A stretch of DNA of 60,000 nt from Bugula neritina (lineage: Eukaryota; Bryozoa; Gymnolaemata; Cheilostomatida; Bugulidae). The notes beneath the pieces are model-generated. The model was not told the DNA's origin. It saw only the letters and a list, made by a program, of their open reading frames with translations, and ran no database searches. This document shows positions 1-10,528 of this stretch, piece after piece. The stretch is taken from positions 8,144,889-8,204,888 of the forward strand of contig OZ037772.1 in NCBI GenBank assembly GCA_964035545.1, written 5' to 3'. Within the stretch, counting starts at the first letter, position 1. Every line of letters begins with the position of its first letter. A program made the translations under genes and the position numbers.

Positions 1-162
1 CATGGGAAATCAAGCAAAATTAAGAAGAACCTTAATTGTTTCGGTATATTTATTGGTGTTTTACTAGTTTTGGGCAAAAAGTCATGTTCATTACCAGCTA
101 AATTGTGAAAAATAGCTAAAACTGAAGATCTCCAGTGTATACTAAATCAAGTAAAATGATCC
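1..162. mobile_element. MITE family A, right half (cut by window edge)
   Basis: This stretch matches 58793-58954 base for base along its length with few differences, so it is the right half of the same foldback element. Its right terminus ends ...AAGTAAAATGATCC. The left half lies outside the window. It sits in the intron before the PPT2-like terminal exon at 649-792. Confidence 0.8.
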
Positions 163-648
163 ACAAGCAGAAATTTAGTCTGTTTTGTGCTGATTTTGTG
201 CTCACTACTATCTTGTTCAAATATATTTGACCAAATTCTACCTGTATAGCCAAAAGCTACAGATCGAGCCACATCTATCCAGTACTCAGACTTAGTGTAA
301 ACTGCGTGATCACCAAGTTATTTATTGACTAATTTACTGCTTTGTTGTACACATGTAACATTGTACTGCTTTCATGATGTTTATAACCCACTGAACTATT
401 GAACTGTTGAACATTGGCATATCAATTAATATACTGACTTGCAGGTTAGCTGCTAGAGAACTTGAGAATAATTAGTCTAAACTCTAAACAGCATGCTTTA
501 TGAGCCAATAATTTAACTGGCCTGAGGTTATTGGCACATATTGATTATTATAAAAGCATATTGTAATGTTATAAACAATATCTATAATGTCTATAAAGTT
601 GCAAAGCTCAAGATATTATAAGTTTAAATTCTGTATAAATATTTACAG

Positions 649-792
649 TGGTATGAAAGAGATGAGTTTGGTTTACGTTCTCTTCACAAAAGAGGTAGGA
701 TTGTGAGACACACACACCCTGGTGTACATCACACACAATGGTATAAAACCCCTGAAGTGTTTGATAAGTACATTATACCTTATTTGCAATAA
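649..792 (+). CDS. PPT2-like thioesterase, terminal exon only (gene body left of window)
   Basis: After an acceptor (atttacag) an exon opens in phase 0 and runs 48 codons to TAA. The translation starts WYERDEFGLRSL and contains RHTHPGVHHTQW. It aligns along its whole length, without gaps, with the last exon of the complete PPT2-like gene at 2587-2730: about 24 of 47 residues are identical, and both exons are 144 nt and begin in phase 0. In the PPT family this segment carries the catalytic histidine, here in GVHH. Upstream exons must lie left of the window because no other PPT-like exon is visible in 1-648. The gene converges on its paralogue, which suggests an inverted local duplication. Partial by window edge, not by mutation. 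Confidence 0.85.
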   Translation, partial: WYERDEFGLRSLHKRGRIVRHTHPGVHHTQWYKTPEVFDKYIIPYLQ

Positions 793-793
793 A
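788..793 (+). promoter_or_regulatory. Candidate polyadenylation signal AATAAA overlapping the stop codon
   Basis: The hexamer AATAAA contains the TAA stop (790-792) of the PPT2-like terminal exon. A second AATAAA lies at 868-873 and is the more usual distance from a stop. Which one is used cannot be told from sequence. Confidence 0.45.
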
Positions 794-1749
794 ATACAAG
801 GTAGCACAACTCTTATAATTTGTAAATATTGTGTATATAACCATTTCTATTTTAAATACAGGTAAAAAATAAATCAATGTTTATTCTAAATGTAATTTAT
901 AAACATAGAGTGTAGACTAGCTGCTGAAGGTAACATGCACTATGTATCAATATTGGGTGATAGTTGCATGCAAAATGCTTTTACACTCTGAAGGGGTATT
1001 GCATTAAGCTGCCATCTGTTATTTTCAGTCAAATTCATTACATGGTAGTTATAAGTTAGTTTATTACAGTAGATAAGCTTTTAAGAAGTTGTCTTCTATC
1101 AAATAAAAAGCATGAACAGCCATACCAACACGTATGGCCAATTTTAGTGCTAATGCACCTATATGCAACTTGCACAAGGTGCATTTTGGACTTTCACAAT
1201 TTTCAGTCAACAATTCAATTAGACTAAAATTAATATAACGCTTGCGTCTATTTCTTATTCATGACAAAACTTATGGTTTTGCAAATACTATTGAACATAC
1301 AGACTCATCTATGTCAAAATTATACAATGCTTACACCATACATGACAAAACAAAGAGTTGAGTTAAACCATAAAATATTGTAGTCCAGTGAAAGTCGCTT
1401 TTAAATGTATTCAACAGACAGTCAGTGAACAATGAGTGAATAATATAATAATAATATATAGTTGTATGAATATTTTATTCCAAAAAAACTAATACAAAAC
1501 CAAAAGTATAAAGTTGTAAAAATAACTGTTCACCAGTTATGTTATGCCACAATTCTGGAGTAAATACAGACATGGGGAAGACAAATCTGTGTAAATATTA
1601 TGGTCAGCTATTGCTGAATGGCATCGGTTTGCTACAAAATATACTGAGTTTGATAGTAAATTACAATTGTTATACCAACATAACTATTATTGCTGATGAG
1701 TAGCTGAAGAATTAGACTAACATTAAATTTTTGTTGAAATAAACTGTGG

Positions 1750-2050
1750 CAGTAACATAATATAATATATATAATATTTATATCATAATAGATATTATAT
1801 ATGTATAATATAATATGTATTACATGTTTAATATCATATTTATTACATATGTATAATATAATATGTATTACATGTATATTATCATATTTATTAAATATGT
1901 ATAATATAATATGTATTACATGTATATTATAAAATATATCACACATACAATATAATATAAATCACATGTATAATGTAATAACATGTAACATATATTGTAT
2001 GTACACTATAATACATATAACATCTACAATATAGTATATCATAGACATGC
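1750..2050. repeat. AT-rich minisatellite
   Basis: Repeated units around tattacatgtataatataatatg, roughly 45-60 bp long and diverged. The array lies between the two convergent PPT2-like genes. The 104-codon minus-strand ORF over it is low-complexity and not a gene. Confidence 0.75.
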
Positions 2051-2586
2051 AAAACATAATATATCAAACCAAAATGAAAGAATGAAAATGCACCTGATTG
2101 AATCTATAGAAAAGTAGCACTGAATAAAATGATTTTTGAGGCTACAAAATAACCCAGTTATGTGACATGGCACGTGTATTGCATTGCATTGTGGAGAAAT
2201 AATTTCCTAAACAAGAAATCATCTAGTAGAAATAGCTGCCGTATGACTCATTCGATTAGGAAACAGTACAGAAATATAAGTGCACATTGGTCAGGGGTAT
2301 TTGAGCACCATCCAATGGAAGCAAGATTTACATAATGAAACCAGGTTTTATCCAATGAAGACAAGTTTTTAAAAGACTGACTGTAACATATTAAAGTAAA
2401 GGGGCGGGTGGAGGATGCCCATACTGAAAAAACTAATGAATGGTGTGCACAGATAACCTTATCACTGTAATTCCAAATTTATGAATCAATTACAACCTTA
2501 TGACTTATATAAGTCCATGGACTATAACTCTACAGTTGGTATAAATATATGGCCTAAATTTTTATCTAACATAATATATAAAATGC

Positions 2587-5500
2587 CTATGAAATATAGG
2601 GGATGACACAGCAGTCGAACACTTTCTGATTTCTGTACCAGTAGACGTGGTTCACCCCAGCCACTGTGTGACGGACCACCTTGTTAGCTTCATTCAGTGT
2701 TCTCAATCCAAACTCATCAGAACTGTACCACTGCAATATCAAACAGTACTTTGGAGTCTAACATGACTACAACTAAAAGCGAATTAATAATATCACATAG
2801 ATAATACAATAATAATAAATGTAACATGGTTACAATAGAAGGTATTATAGTTGGAGAGCAGTGGTTAGAGTGATGGCCTAGTAAACACAAGCAGTGATAT
2901 TAGGAAGAGCATTCAGCCATAATTGCTCTTGTGCCTCATTGAAACAAGTCCTTAGCCAATTTAACAAAAAACCCTTTCCATCAGGGTTTCTCTCACAGGG
3001 ATAGTGACTATAAACTTGAGTGAGTTTTTAATGATATTCTAATTGGAATGATATGCTAATACCACAATAGACAGTATTATTAGTGGAATTAATTTTTACA
3101 ACAATAAATTATTCTCATTTTATTACAATATAATTAACTATCAGATAAGAATAACAATAATATTATTAATATAAAACAATACAATTATTGTAATATAGAA
3201 ATGGTTGACATTGAGTGGCACCAGAAACAATGCTAACATACTTGACTAGTGGAAACAGGTGCTCAAAGCTAAATTTGACAGTTCAACCAGTTTATGTTTG
3301 AACTTTGAGTTTATTAACAAACACTCTAAGTGGGTTTTACATGGCAGTATCAGGTATAGGAAGTCATCAAATGAACACACAACTCCAAGTAACCGCATAT
3401 AATATGTCGTAATAGGGGTGAGATCAATGGACTGATACTTCTATACGGGTTATAGTTTAATGGGTGAGAATAAGTAACTACACAAGAACCAGACAGTATC
3501 TACTGCAGGTCAATATTGAACACGATATACGACCTCTCATGTGCACACAACTCCAAGTAACTGCATACAACTCACAGGCTGCTTCTCAAAGGGCAGGACT
3601 GTCTCATTCTGGTTATAGAATCCGAGTTGGGCACTTTGCCAAGGTGTAATCACTGTGTCATCAGGTCCACCAATCATCACCAGTCTCTCTAGTTTCAGGA
3701 AGTTCTTCTTGTACTCTTCAAGTAATATTTATTAATTAAGTTCTGCCCAACTAACTGACAATCATATACAACAGATTACAAGATGCTGTCAATGTATCTG
3801 TACTGCTGCTGGTACTGTTATGTAATACTTAGACTACATGTTACAGTATGATGAGAACAACATGCTACTAGGGAGGTATAAGCAGTGTGGAGTCTTCCCT
3901 TTTTATAGGGTTGTCCTGGTTGTGTAGTGAATAAAGTCTTCACACTGCTCAGCTAGTAGATGTTGTTTAAACTAGCAGATAACATGATGTTTCCTTCATA
4001 GTATAAATAAAGTGAGTGAAGAGAAGAAAGGAACTAAAATGCACTCGAAATAAGACATGTGACAGCATATCCAGCCCAACTCTGTTTCTGTGTATCTATT
4101 ATACATCACATATCTAGTAAACAGGATATGATGTCATACATCACATGTCTAGTAAACGGGATATGGTGTCATACATCACATGTCTAGTAAACAGGATATG
4201 AGGTTATCATAGCGTGTAATGAGCTGTTCATTATGAAATACTTAGCTGAAACTAAAACTATTACAGTGGATGCTATGACTGACTATATTCAACATCAGTG
4301 ACTCTGACTACGAGTAACTATGACTACTAGTAACTATGACTACAAGTAACTGTGGCTATGAGTAACTGTGACTACAGTAACTATGGCTATGAGTAACTGT
4401 GACTACAGTAACTATGACTATGAGTAACTGTAACTATGAGTAACTGTGACTATAGTAACTATGACTATGAGTAACTATGACTACAGTAACTGTGACTACA
4501 GTAACTATGACTAGGAGTAACTATGACTACGAGTAACTGTGACTACAGTAACTATGACTATGAGTAACTATGACTATGAGTAACTGTGACTACAGTAACT
4601 GTGACTATGAGTAACTATGACTACAGTAAATGTGACTACAGTAACTATGACTACAGTAACTGTGACTACAGTAACTACGACTCACCGACACTGTTAGGAT
4701 GTCCTGTTTGATTATTTAGTCGAGCGATCAGAACGTCTGTCTTATTGTCGGAGAACGCCTCCTGGTGGTGGGGGTCGTTCCAGTAGTCACCAATAGAGAT
4801 GTCTTGTCCAATGTCCGAGTACCAGAACCTTCAAGTGACACAAGTACAGAGTGAGAAGCTGTTGGGAGACAGTACAGTCACACTGTACTCAGCCACCTCC
4901 AACTCGGTGCTGCTTTTAGCGATATTCAAGGAGACAATGTGAAGCTACTCAAAGATTGCGCTGCTTCAGGTTGGGGGTGACCGAGTACAGTATTTTTATA
5001 CACATTGTTGTCCAAACTTCAAAACCCCAACTCAAAACTCAAGACCCCATAACCACTGCACTCGGTGGCTTTGGGGTCTTGAGTTTTGAGTTCAACACTG
5101 ATATGTATAAAAACACTGTACTCAATCACCCCCAACTCTGTGCTGCTTCTAGCAATATTCCAGTTACTCACTCCCACAGATAGCGACGATCTTTGTTAGG
5201 TACAAAAGGGGACATATAGCTTGTCACCCCGTACTGGCCGTCGAGTGGAGAACTCAGGGTTATGAAAGTGTGCACGTTGTGTGTAGATAACATCTGGACC
5301 ACTCCTCTGCAGATAACACCTCCTTGAGAGTAACAGAGGAGGGTAACTCCAGTGTCTGTGTGATTGTCCATTATCTGTATAGAAATCAGGAAGTCTAAAT
5401 CTTTAGTAGTAGGGAATACTAATCAAAAATATATTAGAGAAAACAAATTAATTCACCATTTAATCTATACAGTAATATGCTTAAGAGTTAGACTACATAG

Positions 5501-6412
5501 CAGTTCAATAAATCAAATCAGCACAGCTCTACCCTGAGACACACACAGTGCTCCCCCATATCTCATTAAACTGTGGGTCTTGAGAAAAATAGTAGAATAC
5601 CAGATTTAACTCACAGATGCAATAAATTCAGCCATTTTGTTCTATAGTTAAGCCACAAAAAGGGGTTCAGGCACTTCTCATGACCTTTGGAAGTTCGTGA
5701 GAAATGTAACGGTGAGATACAGAGGGAGCACTATATATTACAAATAAACAAGCACTGGCACAGCTCTAATCTGACCTACATGATACCTAGGGTATTTAGT
5801 ACCTTCTGCATGGCAGGCATGATATACTTCAGCTGGTAATCCAGGTTCAGTGCACTTTCTGCTCCATCGAACATGTCCAGAGCGTATACCACGGCCCCTG
5901 GCACCACCTATAGACACAAAGCAATTAATACACTAATAAGAAGAGCGAAATATGGGCATATCTTATGAAAATTGCATAGTTTTGAGCTTTTATTTATGTT
6001 TACAATTGATCGTAAAACTATAGAAAAAGCAAACTGAGAAGAACTCAGAAATTTCCAAATACTTCAATGCCGGACAAAGATATAAAATGCATGAAAATGG
6101 TTGATTAAATAAAATTCGAGAAAACAGAAACAGCCAAAGCCAACTTACACTTGGTATGTATTGACAAGCAAAGTTCTTTTCATCTGCTTTCCCAAATATT
6201 CCATGCATGTATATGATTGGTCTAACTTTAGTGTCCGCATTGCTGATTGGTGGAATCCTGTCTTTCAAACCCTTTGCATACACATCAACTTTAGGAAGTT
6301 TGTTAAGAGGTGACAAGTCACGCATGTGCTTGCAATCAACACTCAGAGAAAGTGACAAGATAAAGCAGGTGCTAAATGTGAGCCAGGTCCCCATTCTTAC
6401 GGTATGTGACAA
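2587..6412 (-). CDS. PPT2: Lysosomal thioesterase PPT2-like, complete, six exons
   Basis: Palmitoyl-protein thioesterase 2 family: a lysosomal alpha/beta hydrolase that cleaves acyl-CoA-type thioesters. Exons on the minus strand are 6412-6149, 5907-5803, 5374-5172, 4828-4686, 3715-3576 and 2730-2587. All phases agree and total 999 nt (332 residues; human PPT2 is about 300). The N-terminus has a hydrophobic signal sequence. A second in-frame ATG at 6394 gives a more typical signal peptide ([18 protein letters not shown]), so the start is uncertain by six codons. The nucleophile elbow CYSQGG gives Ser139, GGPDD gives Asp257/258, and AGVNH gives His313, so the full catalytic triad is present. 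NYW/HDPHH-type PPT2 signature appears as [11 protein letters not shown]2 rather than PPT1 is favoured by the motifs LSSP, GQYG and ITPWQS. Introns hold a SINE, two MITEs and a minisatellite. A convergent paralogue lies at 649-792. Confidence 0.95.
2853..3028 (+). mobile_element. tRNA-derived SINE copy, diverged
   Basis: Starts with a tRNA-like head (ggagagcagtggttagagtg, box A-like) and continues with the same body as the copies at 11391, 21283, 24189 and 58339, ending near taaacttgagtgagttttt. It is the only copy in plus orientation and lies in intron 5 of the PPT2-like gene. Confidence 0.75.
4101..4204. repeat. 35-bp tandem repeat, three copies
   Basis: The block beginning atacatcaca recurs at 4101, 4136 and 4171, an exact 35-bp period, each followed by tctagtaaac. 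It lies in PPT2 intron 4. Confidence 0.85.
4300..4680. repeat. Minisatellite of ~15-bp units beginning at the PPT2 exon-4 donor
   Basis: Units of the type agtaactatgactac / agtaactgtgactac fill about 380 bp. On the coding (minus) strand the array begins within a few bases of the exon 4 donor (exon ends 4686), so it occupies the 5' end of intron 4. Confidence 0.85.
4873..5160. mobile_element. MITE family B, foldback element with perfect internal hairpin
   Basis: A foldback sequence spans about 4958-5158: the left arm gctgcttcaggttggggg pairs with the right arm cccccaactctgtgctgc, and the arms continue through a gtacagt-ttttatac motif. Inside is a perfect 20-bp inverted repeat, 5029-5048 against 5073-5092. 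A second right-end fragment of the same family abuts it at 4873-4925. It lies in PPT2 intron 3. A related copy is at 47091-47222. Confidence 0.75.
5546..5732. mobile_element. MITE family C copy 1
   Basis: Terminal inverted repeats agtgctcccccatatctc (left) and gagatacagagggagcact (right). Family members are at 31164-31393 (inverted) and 39321-39521. This copy is in PPT2 intron 2. No transposase is encoded. Confidence 0.75.
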
Positions 6413-9400
6413 CTACAACAAGTGATTGACATGTGCTGTAATCACATGACACACAAGTATTATATATAGCTATGTGGGCTGTGATTGGTTAGAGGTCAGA
6501 GTTCACATTTTTGGCAGGTAGACAACCACATAATAGATTAGGTTATACAATAAGTAATCAACTTTTAGATAAGGCTATGATGGTAAATGTATTATTAGGG
6601 AGTGCAATGTGCGTGCTTTGAGGATGATAGAATACTTTTGGTGCACTTCCTTGTTTTTATTGAGTGTCAGTTGTACATCAAATGGCGATAAAATGTTTTA
6701 TTACTCATATAGGATAATGTAATTCTAGTTTGGCTTTTATTACAGCCAATCCTGTGTGAAAATGGCTTTAGTTTATTCGTGCTCTTATCAGGAAATGATC
6801 CTGCCCGATAACACATACTGTCACATTGCATGCCTTGTGACGACAGCTGGCACGTTTACTCAAGTGCTGTGCAAGTAGTTGGAGGCATCTTACTAATCAA
6901 AAATTAGGAGGTGTGACTATTTGAAAACAAAATAGCAGATCTTTTGTAAAATAATTGCCCCCACTGGGAATCCCCGAGTCCTCTGGTTCGATTGTGTGCT
7001 ACCATTACACCACGGGAGCCACTGGGTAAACTCATCACTACATCTTTTAGTCAGTGAATCTCATTAAACCACTCAAAAGATCCTTTCCAAAACCCTGATA
7101 CTCAATTAACAATAAGAGTTGTTTTCTCCTATCAGGGCCTAGTTAGATCACAATAGAGAGCAAACTCATTAAAAAGTAAAAGTTTGACTGCTACATAAAA
7201 TCCCAACTATGCTATAGATATTTTGGTAAAGGTGCACATATTAGCAGGGTCTATACTTTCAAATGTTCAACTAAAGCAGGAACAAACTGTAGAAAACACT
7301 TTTAATGACTATCAATGCATCTATGGAACACATTTTCTACTTGCTATCAATTTATTCCTTGTTTCCTCAAGTCACACTGAAAACATACAATACTAATAGC
7401 TAACTTTGAATCTTAACTTTGTCTCTTTCATACAGAAGAACTATATTTCTAGAAAACTTGTTATTTACAAAACTAAAGATATAGTTGGGATAATTAATCA
7501 TTAAATAATTTATTAGATTAGAGGCTTGGTCTTTCAATTGAATAAAATAATTCGTTATTAAAAATTTTATCATCAAAAAAAAATAATTTGATGTTGAGGA
7601 TGAATGCTTTATTTTACAGATAAGACGACTTCTCATCTTGAAAATATTTTCTAGAAAGAAACTGTAACTCTGCCTTTGAAGGTTAAACTATAAAACTTTA
7701 TAACGCTTTAGAAACCTTAGCTGATAGCAATAAACCGGTAGTTATATGAGAGGTGATCCACAAGGACTAAAACCAAATACTGTGAGAAACTAGTTATATG
7801 AGAGGTAGGAGGGACAAAAGACACAGTTACACTACATTCATTTACTGATAACGTAATAATTATAAGCATCAAAGTTTTCTTAAAACTAATACACTACTTT
7901 ACAAACCATATTTTTTGTTGAACCATGAAATAAATAATCAACTTATGATAAAAAAAATAATAAAATCAAAACCGTTGGAATAAAGTTGAATAATAAATGA
8001 AATAATTTTAAAATTAAATTACAATATTAAGCAAACTTGGAAAGAGCAACAATGTTGATTATTAGCATATGGCCAGCTTTGTATGAAATGGACAGACATT
8101 TCAGAGTTGCAGCTTCTAGTAATTGGTTTCAAATGCTCAAATTATTTAAAGGTTTGTGCTTAAATTTGAATTCAAACAATTGTTTTTACATTACATAACA
8201 GTTTGCTATGATGTACATATTGTGAGTGATTTTGAGTGCAATAGTACAATGGAATTATTTGTATTTACTCTAGTTGTTCAACAGTTCATACCAGCTTGCA
8301 TCAAGTGTTACACCCATACCCCTAACGAACAACTAACCCATAGTTATAAAAAGAGCAGTGCATTTTGTAGTAGTAGCGTTCTACTAATGTAATTTATAAT
8401 GGCAACTCTTCTACAATAAGGATCTAGCTACACTGAAGCAAAATGTATAAAATATTAGAGTTGTGTGCCCTATTTAGTGGGTTAGAGTGCATCAGCAATA
8501 GAAAAGCAAAAGCTCAACAATAATATACTTGTATTTTGTATGTTCCTCTACTAGAAATGATTCAATAATATAGAAAGTCTTACTAGCTTAAACAATATTT
8601 CTAGTCCACTGAACAAATACTAAGTAACATACTAAATATATGCAATAAAGCTTTTTAAAGCTAGAATTACAATATTTCATACTAAATGAAAAAGGAATTG
8701 TATTTGTTTCTGTTTTTTTAACCACTGAGGGCTTTGCTGAGGAAAGGGCTAAAATCATTCACATCAACTTGATGCATTGCCTGTTGACAATTGGTATTTA
8801 AAGCTATCATACACTAACCAATTACTAGGTCTCATTGTCCAACTAATTATGAGGTTTCATTGTGAAGTTTACCATGTTGACATTAGCGCAGCAAATTTAA
8901 TAAGTGTCCAAATATGTGTTTAAATAATAGCACGTGTCTATAACATTACAATCATGTCTGAATTACATGGAAAGTGCCATGAATTAGTTGAATTCTACTG
9001 AAATAAACACAGCAAACAGCTTTGAAGTGAAACTAAGCAATAAGCAGCCATCATTTCCCTTACTCAATTAACAATATATCACATGTATCATCTAGTGTGT
9101 ATCAAAATTTACCTATGAGCATTTACCAGACACTAGTGATCACACTGAAATGACAATTCTGTTGCAGGTAACAATGACCTAATGTTCCTAATTTAACTTA
9201 CAGTATGAAAAGTGAGTGCGAGACTGAGACTACATCATTATGGTGTCATTATAATCAACTATATGATGATTAACATGTCCATGTGTCTTTGTCATACTCA
9301 TTGTGATAGTAAGTATTAGTAATAATCATAATGTTAATAATATTAGTAGAGTTATTAAATTCAATTAGGCTATAATAATTTTACATTTATTTCTCAAATT

Positions 9401-10528
9401 GAAATTCATAATAGCAATAGCAATATCATTATCAATTATCAACATGAATTATGAATGTGGTTATCTTATAGTAATTATAAATTTATCAAATAATTGCAAT
9501 TAATATTATTCATTTATTGCAATAAAATTATTAAATTTAATACTCATTCACATTGCTCATACTCAGTCATAATCACACTGAATCTGATACTGATGCTAAA
9601 TTTAAATAGCTAATATTAATAAACATAATTATATATTAATAGTTATAGTTTTATTCATAATAATATTACTTTTAATAATATTATTATTAATAATATTAAA
9701 TTTCAATAATAATATAAATATGAATGTTACTACTAGTACTACTACTACTAGTACTAGTACTACTACAAGTTGAGTACAAGTATACTGTATAGTACTAGAC
9801 GCTAAAACGAAAAGTAATAGTTCCAGTATTGAATTTACAACAAAGCATCCAATTAAGAATTTGCACTTAATTCGTTAAATTCAATCTCAACCAATTTTGT
9901 TGCAGTAATACTAAATATAATTTCCATACTAAATAGTAAATATTAATATAATTTCAGAAGAAATCATTAGATGCTGAGCATGATGTTGAAGTAGTATCTT
10001 TTCTTCTCTTGAATTGTGGTTATAGTAACAACTTAGCTTAGAATTTGTCCTTAGGATTTTTGATACAGCACTTTTACAGAATTAATAAAGGGTTATTAGC
10101 AGCTATAGTTTTTATAAGCATGCGCCCAGGCTAAAAAAACTACTATTGGGGTCGTTAAAATACAAAGAACATTGACACCAATGAGGTGTGGATATCAACA
10201 TTGACCGACACAGATCAAACCTGGGATTTCCGGTGAAAGGTTGAGTACAGACGGATCGACTACGCATTAATAGGGCCATATTTTCGTATTGTTCATGTGG
10301 TAAAAAATCTAACTATAGTGATTACCTATTGAAGGCGCACTTCTGCTTAGGCGATAGTGCTAAAAGTTGCATTTGGGTCGAGTTGGACCTTTACTACCTG
10401 ACTTATTATAATTCGAGAGAAAAACTACTTGACTGAAACTTCTATCAGTAATTGATTCCATTTTGAGTTTGGAGTAGTTCGTCCAAAAGTAAATTTAAAG
10501 TCGGTATCAGTCAATATAAATTTCAGAA
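6413..10528. other. Intergenic region between divergent PPT2-like gene and TMCO1
   Basis: No coding exon could be supported on either strand. It is strongly AT-rich, notably 9300-9720. It must hold the promoters of both flanking genes, but I see no diagnostic promoter motif. A weak tRNA-like remnant is at about 6969-7021 (minus strand), and a CTA/GTA trinucleotide cluster is at 9722-9770. Confidence 0.6.
9722..9770. repeat. Self-complementary trinucleotide repeat (TAC/GTA)
   Basis: A run of actactactagtactagtac-type sequence. Because tac and gta units are mixed it is palindromic over several stretches. Related runs are in TMCO1 intron 1. Confidence 0.8.

Noticed and set aside
1632-1946. 104-codon minus ORF rich in His, Ile and Tyr
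   Set aside because: AT-rich minisatellite translation.
6969-7021. tRNA gene on the minus strand (ggctcccgtggtgtaatgg...)
   Set aside because: The box A-like start is good, but no matching acceptor stem or box B follows. It is at most a tRNA or SINE remnant.
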